This document shows, one piece after another, positions 1-7,322 of a DNA stretch of 40,108 nt. This DNA is from a virus: the IMG/VR virus record IMGVR_UViG_3300048800_000013, positions 1 to 40,108 of that record; one strand, written 5' to 3'. Position numbers and translations under genes: made by a program. Each line of letters opens with the position of its first letter. Position 1 is the first letter of the stretch. The notes below the pieces were generated by a model that saw only the letters and a program-made list of their open reading frames with translations, made no database searches and was not told the origin of the DNA.

Positions 1-727
1 TCCGCAGAAAGGCGGTGTCGTACTGGCGCTGGAGGACGTCGTAGAGGATGTCGTAGCGGGCCGACTGAAGGGCGCTCATGGCCTGCCGTGGGTCGTTCAG
101 GCTGGGCGTGAAGCTGTAGAAGACCTGACTGACCTCAAGGCGCTTCTTCATCCCCGGCCCGGTGGTGGTCGGGCTGCTGGTGCCGTAGGGATAGCCGCCC
201 TTGCCGTAGGTGAAGAACTGGAAGAGGTCCGATCCACCGTTGGTCGGCACCGCATCGAAGAAGCGGGCGATCAGGGGCCATATGGCCACGGGGGCCCAAT
301 CGGTCTTCTTGGGGTTGGCGCCCTGCGGCATCTCCAGCTCCCACGCCAACTTGCCGGTGACGATCTTGTTGGTGATCGCGTTGGCCCAGAGCTTGCGGCT
401 GCTCAGGTTGCGGTTCGGGCCACCGGGGGCAGGGCCGAGCAACTTCGCCAGTGGAGCGTTGGGGTCGTGGTTCTCGATCTTCTGGCCCGGCAACACAGCC
501 CGCAACGGACAGCCGGCGAAGGCGTAGGCCCGTGTCCTGACGCAGGCGAAGACCATGACGCTGGACAGGTAGGCGTCATTGATCGCGGTGTTGGCATCCC
601 ATTCGGGGATCTGGCGCTGACCAGGGCTGATGTACTGGAGCGCCTGGGTGGCGGCAGATGGGTCGCGGACGGCGTCAGGCTGGAGTGCCCGCGTCTCCGA
701 CTGCCGTGAGCGGGTGAAGATGCTCAC
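1..727 (-). CDS. Phage portal protein, HK97 type, C-terminal part missing
   Basis: The portal forms the dodecameric ring at the capsid vertex through which DNA is packaged and ejected. I translated this frame by hand: 242 residues are visible before the window edge. An in-frame TAA lies four codons before the GTG at 727, so that GTG is the first possible start; a weak AAGG lies upstream. The stretch SVMVFACVRTRAYAFAGCPL matches the family's typical Y/F-ACV-R helix near the N-terminus. The gene follows the large terminase by 46 bp, the classical order. HK97 portals are usually about 400-480 residues, so close to half the protein is absent here. The right edge of the window does not continue this frame usefully, so sequence is missing. 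Confidence 0.85.
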   Translation of the reverse strand, partial: MSIFTRSRQSETRALQPDAVRDPSAATQALQYISPGQRQIPEWDANTAINDAYLSSVMVFACVRTRAYAFAGCPLRAVLPGQKIENHDPNAPLAKLLGPAPGGPNRNLSSRKLWANAITNKIVTGKLAWELEMPQGANPKKTDWAPVAIWPLIARFFDAVPTNGGSDLFQFFTYGKGGYPYGTSSPTTTGPGMKKRLEVSQVFYSFTPSLNDPRQAMSALQSARYDILYDVLQRQYDTAFLR

Positions 728-736
728 CCAGATGCC

Positions 737-767
737 TTAGCGTAGCATTTCGCTGAGTTGGCGTAGC
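737..767 (-). repeat. Paired GCTACGCTAA-type repeats before portal
   Basis: On the minus strand GCTACGCCAA (758-767) and GCTACGCTAA (737-746) lie 21 bp apart in the gap between terminase and portal. The same 10-mer occurs twice, 22 bp apart, at 35960-35991. Two-helical-turn spacing suggests a protein-binding site, but no function is known. Confidence 0.4.
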
Positions 768-773
768 AAGGCA

Positions 774-2111
774 TCAGGCGTGGAACCGTAGGGTGGGTCG
801 GGTGCTGAGGCACAGCTCAGTCAGCGCATGGACGAGAGCGTCGATGCGGTCGGGCGAGAAGCCGCTGTCAGGGGTGAAGCTGATCATCTCGTCCTCGAGC
901 TGGCTGAGGTCCGCGGCCATGCCCGATGCGGTGATGGCGTGGCTCACACGGCCCTGCTCGTAGAGGGCTGCGATCGGTTCGGCACGCAGGCGCTTGCTCT
1001 CCTTGGCGTGGATCTTGCGGAGACGGGGAATCGCCAGGCCCATCGACCTCGCTGCCGAGTTGATGACCTGTTCCGCCATCTCACCGCCCTGGTTCGTCTC
1101 CAACACAACGACATCCGCATGAAAGTCTATTGTCGCCTGCATAACCCGATGCCCCCAGCCGTCTGGTGAGAGGCGGCATGTACGGTCACCGAGGACGTAG
1201 GCTCTGCCGTCGAAGGCTGATCTGCCCACGATCACGATGCCGGTGTGGTCGGCGTCCGGGCCACTGGTGGAAGCTGGATCTACTCCGATCACCACCCGTG
1301 CCATGTCGTCGGCGTATTCCCAGTCCTGCGTCTCCTTGTTCAGCCAGCGCTTCTGCGGTGGCTTGGCGACGCGCCTGCCGTCCAGCATGGCCATGTTCCA
1401 GAGGGCACCCTCCACCTCGTCGAGGATCTCGCCGTACAACTCCTGGCGGCCCAGCCTGGTGCCTTCGTAGCGGTCTCTGAGGGCGTCCAGCATCGACTCC
1501 GGGAGGTTGGCGGCATTGTCGAAGGTGCTGCCGATGGTGACCAGCGTGTCACTGCGCTTCTTCAGTTCCCGGATCGGCTTGATGCCACGGGGTGTAGTGG
1601 TGACCACGGCCTGAGGGTGCGCGCCGAGGCGCAGGCCGAACATGAGCATGTCCCACGCCATCACCGGGTAGCGGAAGGCTCCGTACTCATCCACCCAGAC
1701 GCGGTGATGCTGCGGGCCTCTGAGGCGCTCCGGCTCGTCACCCGAGAACAGCTTGTAGCGGGTGCCGTTGGTCAGGGTGAGTTCACCCAGAGAGCGGTTC
1801 CAGTTCCGCACCGCGCTCGGGGGCAGGGCATTCAGCAGGCCCGTCTCACCCTCGACGCATGTGTCACGGGCGTCCTGGGTGGTTGGGGCGACGATGGCAC
1901 AGCGGCTGAGGGCGTGCTCCTGGCCGAACTTGGCCATGTCCTGCGCTCCCGTCTCCGTCTTCCCCCAGCCTCTGCCGCTCAGGATCAGCCAGGTGTTCCA
2001 GTCACCATCTGGGGTGAGTTGGTTCGGCCGTGCTCGCAGACGCCACTTCAGCCGGTGCTTGAGGGCTGGGGTGAGTTGGGCGATCGCCTCAGGTGGCGGG
2101 GCTGTCGGCAT
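774..2111 (-). CDS. terL: Terminase large subunit (TerL), packaging ATPase/nuclease
   Basis: TerL is the motor and nuclease that cuts concatemeric DNA and pumps it through the portal. The Walker A motif SGRGWGKT lies at about residues 45-52 of the chosen start. A Walker B-like VWVDEYGA follows, and the nuclease domain shows GVDPAS and a late SPDRIDALVHAL with metal-binding acidic residues. At 445 residues the length is normal. An upstream GTG at 2123 would add four residues. I prefer the ATG at 2111, which has GGTGAG seven bases upstream. The gene overlaps the end of terS and is followed by the portal. Confidence 0.95.
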   Translation of the reverse strand: MPTAPPPEAIAQLTPALKHRLKWRLRARPNQLTPDGDWNTWLILSGRGWGKTETGAQDMAKFGQEHALSRCAIVAPTTQDARDTCVEGETGLLNALPPSAVRNWNRSLGELTLTNGTRYKLFSGDEPERLRGPQHHRVWVDEYGAFRYPVMAWDMLMFGLRLGAHPQAVVTTTPRGIKPIRELKKRSDTLVTIGSTFDNAANLPESMLDALRDRYEGTRLGRQELYGEILDEVEGALWNMAMLDGRRVAKPPQKRWLNKETQDWEYADDMARVVIGVDPASTSGPDADHTGIVIVGRSAFDGRAYVLGDRTCRLSPDGWGHRVMQATIDFHADVVVLETNQGGEMAEQVINSAARSMGLAIPRLRKIHAKESKRLRAEPIAALYEQGRVSHAITASGMAADLSQLEDEMISFTPDSGFSPDRIDALVHALTELCLSTRPTLRFHA

Positions 2112-2505
2112 GTTGGATCTCACCGAACAGGCGGGACAGCTCGGCGTCCAGGTCTGGCTCCATGCTGTGGGTCACGTTGAGTTCGGCACCACGGAGCAGG
2201 GCGAGGGCTCGCAGGACGTCAAGGGCGCCGGCTGGGTTGCCTTTCTTCCATGCCCTACGCAGTCCGGCGAGGGCGTCCGGGGCGAGGTCGGCGACATAGC
2301 GGGCGGCCACCTCATTGCTCACGATCTCCCACTGTTCGGTATTGCGCCAGCGCCAAAGGGTGGACGGGTTCACGGCCACCTTGGCGGCAATGTCGTCCCA
2401 CGCAACCTCGGGGTGAGCGAATCGCATCTCAATTGCCATACGGAGCTTCTCTGGCTCCCTGATTGCGCGGGGTTGCCGCCTGCTTGGGAGGATTGGTGCG
2501 CTCAT
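2089..2505 (-). CDS. terS: Terminase small subunit (TerS)
   Basis: TerS recognises the packaging site and recruits TerL. This 138-residue protein has a helix-turn-helix near its N-terminus (WDDIAAKVAVNPSTLWRW), as expected for a DNA-binding terminase subunit, followed by a helical region. The frame stays open upstream to 2703, but that stretch overlaps the membrane-protein gene. The ATG at 2505 overlaps that gene's TGA as ATGA, so I chose it. Its end overlaps terL by about 23 bases. The identification rests on the HTH, size and position; no single signature residue is diagnostic. Confidence 0.85.
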   Translation of the reverse strand: MSAPILPSRRQPRAIREPEKLRMAIEMRFAHPEVAWDDIAAKVAVNPSTLWRWRNTEQWEIVSNEVAARYVADLAPDALAGLRRAWKKGNPAGALDVLRALALLRGAELNVTHSMEPDLDAELSRLFGEIQHADSPAT

Positions 2506-2618
2506 CGGAAGGGGTGGAACGTCACAGCGAGGGCGGCCAGCCCGAGGATGACGATCACGATCCCCAGGAAGACCAGTTGGAGCTTCGGGGAGAGGCGGAG
2601 GTTGCCGTTCACGGTCAC
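2502..2618 (-). CDS. Small single-pass membrane protein (38 aa)
   Basis: This is a hand-translated ORF starting at GTG 2618, which overlaps the TGA of the fibre-like gene upstream (GTGA). Its own TGA overlaps the ATG of terS (ATGA). After a short polar start (VTVNGNLRLSPKLQ) one hydrophobic segment follows (LVFLGIVIVILGLAALAV), then HPFR. Overlaps at both ends argue that it is translated. Function unknown; a lysis or inner-membrane role is possible, but nothing shows it. Confidence 0.6.
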   Translation of the reverse strand: MTVNGNLRLSPKLQLVFLGIVIVILGLAALAVTFHPFR

Positions 2619-3106
2619 GAACTCGTGACCGTTTCCCAAGCTGTCGCGCCGCCGATGCGCAACTTGTGGAGGGTGAGGTCGTAGTAAATCCCACCGATGA
2701 CATATGCCGGCGCCAGAGCCGTAGTCGCTTGCGTAATCGGGGGGCCGTTGACGTAGTTGCCCGGTGTGGCTGGAATGGAGACGATCAGCCCGTCAGTCAC
2801 GATGTCGAAGTACGTCGGGTGACCACCTGGGTAGGCAGCATTGGTCACCACGATCGACACCGACACCAGGGTGGTGTGATGGACCGTGATGATGTATGAC
2901 GTGTTTGCCGGAGTCAGGTCGGCGTTGGCGGGGACCGAGAACGTCCACACGCCGCTGCCGTTGGTCAGGGTGCTCAACTCACCGGGAACGACCTCTCCGG
3001 TGGCAGTGACGGCTGCCGGAACTGCCAGATCACAGGTGACTGTGGCTCCGGGGATCGGGGTGCCCGTCAGATCGAGCACTGTGCCTTGGATCGCTCTTAC
3101 GCTCAC
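2615..3106 (-). CDS. Fibre- or tail-associated protein with Ig/carboxypeptidase-regulatory-like N-terminus
   Basis: This protein has 163 residues and a GTG start. The first half (GTVLDLTGTPIPGATVTC ... GVWTFSVPANADLTP) resembles a carboxypeptidase-regulatory or Ig-like beta-sandwich of the kind used as spacers in phage fibres. The C-terminus (LHKLRIGGATAWETVTSS) has the pattern common at the ends of tail-fibre modules, a short K-L-R-x-G strand followed by A-W. It lies downstream of two other surface-type proteins and is coupled to the small membrane protein. Probably a virion surface or receptor-contact protein; the exact role is not readable. Confidence 0.6.
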   Translation of the reverse strand: MSVRAIQGTVLDLTGTPIPGATVTCDLAVPAAVTATGEVVPGELSTLTNGSGVWTFSVPANADLTPANTSYIITVHHTTLVSVSIVVTNAAYPGGHPTYFDIVTDGLIVSIPATPGNYVNGPPITQATTALAPAYVIGGIYYDLTLHKLRIGGATAWETVTSS

Positions 3107-3119
3107 GGGTTGAGGCTAC

Positions 3120-4526
3120 CTATGGTGGCCAGTTGCCCCCGTGAGGTCGATTCGGGCCAGAGGGAGGCCACGGTGGGGGAGCTAGCCAGTTGACGCCGTC
3201 GATCAGGCGATTGGTGATGGTGGGGTCTGGGCCGGTGCTAGTGGAGGCGCCAACCACCCCAGCAGCCGCGATTGTGGAGGTGACGGGGACAGTCGCGCCG
3301 GAGGCCACGATGGCCGAACCGGAGGCCACGATGGTAGTGGTCGCCGGGACGCTTGCGGTGGCACTGACACCGACCACGCCGGCGGCGGTGACGGCATCGT
3401 TGGTTAGTACGGTTGCACCAGCGGAGCGGCCCACTACACCAGCGACGGTGATGGCATCGCTGACCGGGACGGCGGCTCCGGTCGCGGGACTACTGCCCGA
3501 GGCGTTCCCGGCGGTGGTGACGGTGGCAGTAATGGGCGCACTGGCGCCGCTGGAGACACCAACTACCCCAGCGGCCGAGATTGTGGCAGTAATGGGCGCA
3601 CTGGCGCCGCTGGAGACACCAACTACCCCAGCGGCCGAGATTGTGGCAGTAAGAGGAGCGCTGGCGTCAGTAGAGACACCTGCTGCGCCACCCACGCTGA
3701 TGGCCGCAGCCAGAGCAAGCAGCGCTCCGGTGAGCACGCCTACCGCGCCGGCAGTGACGCCTGTTGCGGTAACCGGCGCGGTAGCGCCACTGGCGGCGCC
3801 CACTGCTCCGGCAGTGGTGATGGTATCGGCGACAGGGGCGCTGGCGTCAGTAGAAAGAGCGCCGCCTGTGGCGGCCAGGAAGGTGACGACGCCCGCGAGC
3901 CATGCCTGCGAGGCCAGGGTTGCACTGAACGTCTCGGCGACTGCGCTGCCCAGGATGCCATCGAACGTCGAGAGGCCCGACTTCTGGCCGGTCAGGGTGT
4001 CGTCAGCGAAGGTCTCTGTGGTCGAGGAGGTGAGAGTGGTGGAGAACGTCGGCGACGTGGCACGCGCGTTGCCGTTATGGGAGGCGAAGCCGACGCAGAA
4101 GGTGTTGGCCGTGGTCGTCGCACTGGCACCGGAGTTCGGGGCTGTGCTGGTACCGGTGGCGGTCTTCTTCTGGTCAATGAAGGTGGCCGTGTCCTGGCCC
4201 GACACCTCGATGACGGTGCAGCAAGGGGTGACGGTTGACGCTGAGAACGTCGGGGTGATCGTCAGCGAGCCACCTGTCCCGACGTTCTTGCAGTACCAAA
4301 CGTCGAACATCTGGTTGCCGTTGGCGAGCGACAACCCAGACCACTTGGTGTAGGTATTGTGGGTGTCCGAGACGCCCGTGACCGTGGGCGCCGACCCTGA
4401 TCCTCTCGCCGCGCAAATGACGATCAGGCCGTTACCGACGCCCACCCCGGCCAGGGTGACCGGGGCAGTCGCTTGGGCTGCAGTTAGTGTGCCACTGCCA
4501 CCTGACTGTACTCTGGCAATCGCCAC
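3120..4526 (-). CDS. Repetitive, low-complexity virion surface protein
   Basis: This protein has 468 residues and a GTG start. The first ~220 residues form a non-repetitive beta-rich domain (VTLAGVGVGNGLIVICAARG; DTHNTYTKWSGLSLANGNQM) like phage or secreted domains that bind surfaces. The rest consists of about ten imperfect 20-residue repeats built on ASAPITATISAAGVVGVSSG, rich in Ala, Val, Thr, Ser and Gly, with a Pro-rich tail (APPPWPPSGPNRP). At DNA level two repeat units are identical. The pattern suggests an extended beta-strand stalk or adhesin-like fibre. Its place among fibre-like genes supports a host-contact role. Copy number probably varies. Confidence 0.6.
   Translation of the reverse strand: MAIARVQSGGSGTLTAAQATAPVTLAGVGVGNGLIVICAARGSGSAPTVTGVSDTHNTYTKWSGLSLANGNQMFDVWYCKNVGTGGSLTITPTFSASTVTPCCTVIEVSGQDTATFIDQKKTATGTSTAPNSGASATTTANTFCVGFASHNGNARATSPTFSTTLTSSTTETFADDTLTGQKSGLSTFDGILGSAVAETFSATLASQAWLAGVVTFLAATGGALSTDASAPVADTITTAGAVGAASGATAPVTATGVTAGAVGVLTGALLALAAAISVGGAAGVSTDASAPLTATISAAGVVGVSSGASAPITATISAAGVVGVSSGASAPITATVTTAGNASGSSPATGAAVPVSDAITVAGVVGRSAGATVLTNDAVTAAGVVGVSATASVPATTTIVASGSAIVASGATVPVTSTIAAAGVVGASTSTGPDPTITNRLIDGVNWLAPPPWPPSGPNRPHGGNWPP
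3523..3652 (-). repeat. Perfect 60-bp tandem repeat inside the surface-protein gene
   Basis: Bases 3523-3592 and 3583-3652 are identical, a 60-bp period (20 codons) over 70 bp. The surrounding units are diverged versions of the same period from about 3240 to 3870. A recent duplication or slippage event is the simplest explanation. Confidence 0.9.
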
Positions 4527-4541
4527 GGTTAGCGGCCTAGC

Positions 4542-4560
4542 TGAACGTGATGGTTGCCAG
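4542..4560 (-). repeat. GGCAAC-containing gap element
   Basis: In the 72-bp gap between the 4599 and 4526 genes the minus strand reads GGCAACGGCTGGCAACC, carrying the same GGCAACC core seen in other non-overlapping gaps of the late operon. A short GCCG/CGGC stem is nearby. Function unknown. Confidence 0.35.
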
Positions 4561-4598
4561 CCGTTGCCTGGGCGGTCAGCGCCGTCACGGCGAGAGCC

Positions 4599-4991
4599 TT
4601 AGGCTGCTATCGGCGTCAGTGAGACCGACAGCGAGGTCAGCGTGAAGGTGTTGGTGGACACCCAGGCCTGGCTCGCCGTCAGGGCGGCAGAGAACAGGAA
4701 GTTACCGGCTGTGACCGCGTCCCAGGCGCTGATGTGGGTCAGCGTCTCCGACGTCCCGCCGTTGGTCCAGACAGGCAGCGTGCCGTTCATCGCCTTGGAA
4801 CCGGCGGAGGCGGCGGCATACGTGATCACTACGCGCGTCGCCGAGCCGACAGCGGCGGCGGTCGCACCCGCCACGCCTGGGTCGGCGGTGTGTAGCTTGA
4901 TGTACGCGGCGACTGGGGCGGTGAAGGCGGTCCCGGCCAGCATGTCCAGCCACTTGTTCGCCAGGGTGGTCGCTGCCAGTCCGACGGTCAT
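4599..4991 (-). CDS. Phage structural protein of the LHTxDPG type
   Basis: This protein has 130 residues. It shows the layout of a widespread family of small phage tail or fibre-associated proteins: an N-terminal helix (LANKWLDMLAGTAFTAP), then AAYIKLHTADPGVAG, an alternating Ala/Thr/Ser beta region, and HISAWDAVTAGNFLFSAAL near the end. Such proteins usually sit next to minor tail or fibre genes, as here. The ATG at 4991 overlaps the TGA of the preceding 59-residue ORF (ATGA). The family is recognised by pattern; the exact virion location is unknown. Confidence 0.65.
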   Translation of the reverse strand: MTVGLAATTLANKWLDMLAGTAFTAPVAAYIKLHTADPGVAGATAAAVGSATRVVITYAAASAGSKAMNGTLPVWTNGGTSETLTHISAWDAVTAGNFLFSAALTASQAWVSTNTFTLTSLSVSLTPIAA

Positions 4992-5167
4992 TTCGGTGTC
5001 CTTTCAAGGTGCGCGAGTATTTCGGCCTCGGTCAGAATCGCGGTGGCCTCAACCGGTTCCTGGCTGACGACGTTCCCGGCGGCATCGCGGACGACGCCTG
5101 TCGCGGTAATCTTCAGTTCATATCGACGCGCACCATCGGCGGCGGGCTCGGCCTGGCTGTAGGGCAA
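4988..5167 (-). CDS. Small unknown protein (59 aa), TTG start
   Basis: This is a hand-translated frame starting at TTG 5167, six bases after a clear AGGAG Shine-Dalgarno. The product (LPYSQAEPAADGARRYELKI ... LTEAEILAHLERTPK) is hydrophilic, with a predicted beta hairpin followed by a helix. Its TGA overlaps the next ATG. I do not recognise the family; position suggests a structural accessory. Confidence 0.65.
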   Translation of the reverse strand: MPYSQAEPAADGARRYELKITATGVVRDAAGNVVSQEPVEATAILTEAEILAHLERTPK

Positions 5168-5215
5168 CGCGGTCTCCTGTAAATGGGTGGCCCCGCTATC
5201 GTCGGACGCCCTTCA

Positions 5216-5224
5216 GGTTGCCCT
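5216..5224 (-). repeat. AGGGCAACC element after a stop codon
   Basis: On the minus strand AGGGCAACC lies eight bases after the TGA of the 51-residue gene, in a 64-bp gap that otherwise holds only the leader of the TTG gene. Identical 9-mers are at 22171-22179 and 22842-22850. Confidence 0.45.
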
Positions 5225-5231
5225 CAGACCC

Positions 5232-5387
5232 TCACTGCTCGAGCTTGTCCATCCATGAAGGTTGAGGGGTGACAGGCTTGGGGATGCGCTTGGGACGGGG
5301 TGGCATGACCTCTTGGGCTCCTGCTGCAATCGTGCCGGCTAGGTTGTAGAGGGCGGCTGCGAGGAAGCGACGGAGGCTGGGGTTCAT
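5232..5387 (-). CDS. Small unknown protein (51 aa)
   Basis: The ATG at 5387 overlaps the upstream TGA (ATGA). An amphipathic N-terminal helix (NPSLRRFLAAALYNLAGTIA) is followed by a basic, Pro-rich tail ending in PQPSWMDKLEQ. Not recognised. Coupling on the 5' side supports translation. The C-terminal LxxL-like peptide after a Pro-rich tether could be a docking motif, which is speculation. Confidence 0.55.
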   Translation of the reverse strand: MNPSLRRFLAAALYNLAGTIAAGAQEVMPPRPKRIPKPVTPQPSWMDKLEQ

Positions 5388-5569
5388 GGCGACTTGTTCG
5401 GCTTGCGTGAGGGGAACGGGCGCAGCAGGGTCATCGGGTCCGACGTCTCGGTGGGCAGCGTGGCTGGCAATGGCTTCTTGCCACGGTCGAGCAGCGCGGA
5501 AAAGTACAGATCCAACTCGGCGTCAGTCATGTCGGCGTAGGGGTCCGGGAACCACGGGCGCGTCTTCAT
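5384..5569 (-). CDS. Small unknown acidic protein (61 aa)
   Basis: I chose the ATG at 5569, which overlaps the TGA of the preceding 27-residue ORF, over an upstream open stretch. The product begins MKTRPWFPDPYADMTDAELD and ends in a basic Pro/Lys tail. The DAELDLYFSALLDR helix is acidic and amphipathic. Family not recognised. Confidence 0.5.
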   Translation of the reverse strand: MKTRPWFPDPYADMTDAELDLYFSALLDRGKKPLPATLPTETSDPMTLLRPFPSRKPNKSP

Positions 5570-5649
5570 GTCGGGATCGCCCTGGCTTCCGTCCGGGATT
5601 GAAGCATGACGATGGCCTCTTGCTCTACGCGCGATATGCGGACACTCAT
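5566..5649 (-). CDS. Tiny ORF (27 aa) linking two genes
   Basis: The ATG at 5649 overlaps the upstream TAA (TAATG), and its TGA overlaps the next ATG (ATGA). The product is MSVRISRVEQEAIVMLQSRT plus seven residues, a single basic helix. It may be a real microprotein or only a translational bridge. Confidence 0.4.
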   Translation of the reverse strand: MSVRISRVEQEAIVMLQSRTEARAIPT

Positions 5650-5831
5650 TAGGCTGGCGTCTGCACCCAGTAGCTTTCCTCGCACTCATGGCAGACGAGG
5701 GGAACCCGAGCGGCGCGCGGCTGTGCCTTCTCCAAGGTGACGGCAAAACCACAGGTTGGGCAGGCGGTACGGATGCGGATCGTGGCTGGCTTCAACTCAC
5801 CGATCAGCCCATGAAAGCCAGCGGGGATCAC
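5649..5831 (-). CDS. Zinc-ribbon protein (60 aa)
   Basis: Two cysteine pairs, CPTCG and CHEC, about 28 residues apart in a small protein ending ESYWVQTPA make a single zinc ribbon. GTG 5831 overlaps the preceding TGA (GTGA) and fits the 4-base overlap pattern of this chain; ATG 5846 is the alternative and would add five residues. Such ribbons are frequent accessory phage proteins and may bind nucleic acid or protein. No specific function is readable. Confidence 0.6.
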   Translation of the reverse strand: MIPAGFHGLIGELKPATIRIRTACPTCGFAVTLEKAQPRAARVPLVCHECEESYWVQTPA

Positions 5832-6016
5832 TTGTGGTTCTCGCATTGATGGACGAAGCGGCGGCATTGATGAGTTCGCAAGGTCACGTCGTAGGTGCCG
5901 TCTGGCTGGCGCTCACCGATCCTCCACTGGCACGGCTCTGACCAGTCAGCCTGGAGTTGGGCGACGATCTCCGGTGCCGCGAGGATGACGATGCGTTCGG
6001 TGGCCTGCTCGCTCAC
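5828..6016 (-). CDS. Small unknown protein (62 aa)
   Basis: Tandem GTG codons at 6019 and 6016 follow GAGGGGG. The second overlaps the upstream TGA as GTGA, so I chose it. The product has a helical start (VSEQATERIVILAAPEIVAQ), then DWSEPCQWRIGERQPDGTYD and a His/Cys-rich end (THQCRRFVHQCENHK) that could bind a metal. Not recognised. Confidence 0.5.
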   Translation of the reverse strand: MSEQATERIVILAAPEIVAQLQADWSEPCQWRIGERQPDGTYDVTLRTHQCRRFVHQCENHK

Positions 6017-6117
6017 CACGGACCCCCTCGGTGAACGTCATGGAAGAGACTGGTAGCGGTGACCAGCAGAACTCCAGCCATGAAGCCGAGGGCGAAGACG
6101 GGGAGGCGTCGGATCAT
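6013..6117 (-). CDS. Small membrane protein (34 aa)
   Basis: Start ATG 6117 overlaps the previous TGA, and the stop overlaps the following GTG. MIRRLPVFALGFMAGVLLVT contains one transmembrane segment with positive residues on the N-terminal side, followed by a short polar tail. Hand-translated; function unknown. Confidence 0.5.
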   Translation of the reverse strand: MIRRLPVFALGFMAGVLLVTATSLFHDVHRGGPW

Positions 6118-6263
6118 GGCACCCTCAGCCCACGGAAAGGGCGGACAGTGGTGCTGCCGTCATCGCAAAGGATCAGGACATTACGCGGCGTGCCCTTCGT
6201 CCAGGCCGCTCGGGCGAGGACCATCACCTGACGCCCTCGCAGTTCGTAGACCTTGCCGATCAC
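6114..6263 (-). CDS. Small basic beta-rich protein (49 aa)
   Basis: The GTG at 6263 overlaps the upstream TGA (GTGA), and its own TGA overlaps the next ATG (ATGA). VIGKVYELRGRQVMVLARAA and DDGSTTVRPFRGLRVP suggest a small five-stranded barrel such as an SH3- or KOW-like fold. That is inference from strand alternation. Not recognised. Confidence 0.5.
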   Translation of the reverse strand: MIGKVYELRGRQVMVLARAAWTKGTPRNVLILCDDGSTTVRPFRGLRVP

Positions 6264-6379
6264 GGCCCAGCCTCACACCACTGCCGACGCCCTTCCTGGA
6301 ACAAGCTCGCCTCGATGATGAGCAGGGCACCAACCACCACTCCGAGACCGAAGGCGACGAGAACGAGGGGGGTGGTCAT
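6260..6379 (-). CDS. Small membrane protein (39 aa)
   Basis: The ATG at 6379 overlaps the preceding TGA. One membrane segment (VLVAFGLGVVVGALLIIEAS) is followed by a charged tail (FQEGRRQWCEAGP). The stop overlaps the next GTG. Function unknown; one of several mini-membrane proteins in this chain. Confidence 0.5.
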   Translation of the reverse strand: MTTPLVLVAFGLGVVVGALLIIEASLFQEGRRQWCEAGP

Positions 6380-7005
6380 GCGGTCATCGTCTTGAACGGG
6401 CGGGCTCGCACTTCCTGGGCAAGGCGTCGGGCCATCTCCGAGACGAAGGGTTCGAGGGTCATCAGAGAGTCCGGGATGTCCGTGCCCATCACTAGTTCAC
6501 AGTGCCATTCCGCGCGGGGTGCCCCTGATCCGTGGCCCGATCCTTCCTCTCGTTTGGTGGTCCCGATCGGGTAGGTGATAGAGATCTCCACGACGGCTGA
6601 GCGGAGGTGGTCAGGCTGGTAGATGGGGTCAGGTCGGTCGACGTCGAGACCTTCGGACTGTGCCTGTGGGGTGGGTGGATTGAGGAGGGCCAGCAGTGTG
6701 TCTACCCCCGGCAACTTGCCGCTACCCGAAAGGGCACTGTCGAGTAGAGCCACCACGGCGGGTCGGTCCTCGGCTAGCCTACGAAGTCTGCCACCCCACT
6801 GAGGCGTGAACCCGAACTCTTGTTCCTCGAACCAGCGGCCATACAGGGGGTCGGACGGGAACTGGGCGCGCGCCTCTATCAGCAGAGCGCCGACATCCAT
6901 GTAGCCTTCCCACGCCTGGATCTGGCCGGTGCGAGCTGTTCCCCACGCCGAGTGGATGCGGCCGGCGAGTACGGCGAGGTCGGCTTGAACGGCAATCGTG
7001 GTCAA
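6376..7005 (-). CDS. Unknown protein with DUF3102-like N-terminal region
   Basis: This protein has 209 residues. TTG 7005 overlaps the upstream TGA (TTGA), with GAGG four bases before it. The N-terminal half (IQAWEGYMDVGALLIEARAQ ... YGRWFEEQEFGFTPQWGGRL) follows the pattern of phage and plasmid proteins related to DUF3102: a helix with GxLLxEA, a W and an acidic patch, then a fold that looks DNA-binding. The C-terminal half is a separate beta region (SAVVEISITYPIGTTKREEG). It may be a regulator, but this is only a family resemblance. Confidence 0.5.
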   Translation of the reverse strand: MTTIAVQADLAVLAGRIHSAWGTARTGQIQAWEGYMDVGALLIEARAQFPSDPLYGRWFEEQEFGFTPQWGGRLRRLAEDRPAVVALLDSALSGSGKLPGVDTLLALLNPPTPQAQSEGLDVDRPDPIYQPDHLRSAVVEISITYPIGTTKREEGSGHGSGAPRAEWHCELVMGTDIPDSLMTLEPFVSEMARRLAQEVRARPFKTMTA

Positions 7006-7268
7006 TCGTCATCCTCGTATTCGGGTTGGTTGCGGCTTCGCTTGATCTGTCGGCACACCGGGCACCGGACGTGGCTCAGGTTCGCCTCTGCCATGCGTCG
7101 GCACCAGGGGCAGGCAGCTCGCACCCAGATTCGCTGCTGGGGACGGAGCACCCGATGGAAGTACTCATCGGCGAGGTAGGTCAGTTGCTCTACCAGCCAC
7201 TCCTCGACCGGGTCAGCCTGGACACTGGCCTCGGCCAGCACAGCCACCATGCGGCTGAGAATACACAC
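7002..7268 (-). CDS. Zinc-ribbon protein, first gene of the leftward chain
   Basis: A helical N-terminal region (VEEWLVEQLTYLADEYFHRV) is followed by CPWC and CPVC pairs 17 residues apart and an acidic end (EYEDDD). This is a rubredoxin-knuckle style ribbon. GTG 7268 has AGG five bases upstream; ATG 7250 is the alternative. It is the first gene after a putative leftward promoter at 7323-7352. It may bind nucleic acid or act as a regulator; not proven. Confidence 0.55.
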   Translation of the reverse strand: MCILSRMVAVLAEASVQADPVEEWLVEQLTYLADEYFHRVLRPQQRIWVRAACPWCRRMAEANLSHVRCPVCRQIKRSRNQPEYEDDD

Positions 7269-7322
7269 CCTTGCCTATGCGCACGCGGGTGGCACCTGGA
7301 GTAGACTTGCCCTTGCCCGCAA

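Noticed and set aside
1245-2180. Long plus-strand open frame (311 aa) over the terminase
   Set aside because: Antisense shadow of terL; composition is GC-frame artefact and the terminase motifs are on the other strand.
3523-3652. Possible CRISPR-like tandem repeats
   Set aside because: Contiguous 60-bp in-frame repeats without spacers inside a coding region.
3190-4353. Plus-strand frame of 387 aa rich in Ala/Val/Thr
   Set aside because: It is the complement of the repeat-rich surface gene; the minus strand fits the operon and has a start with coupling.
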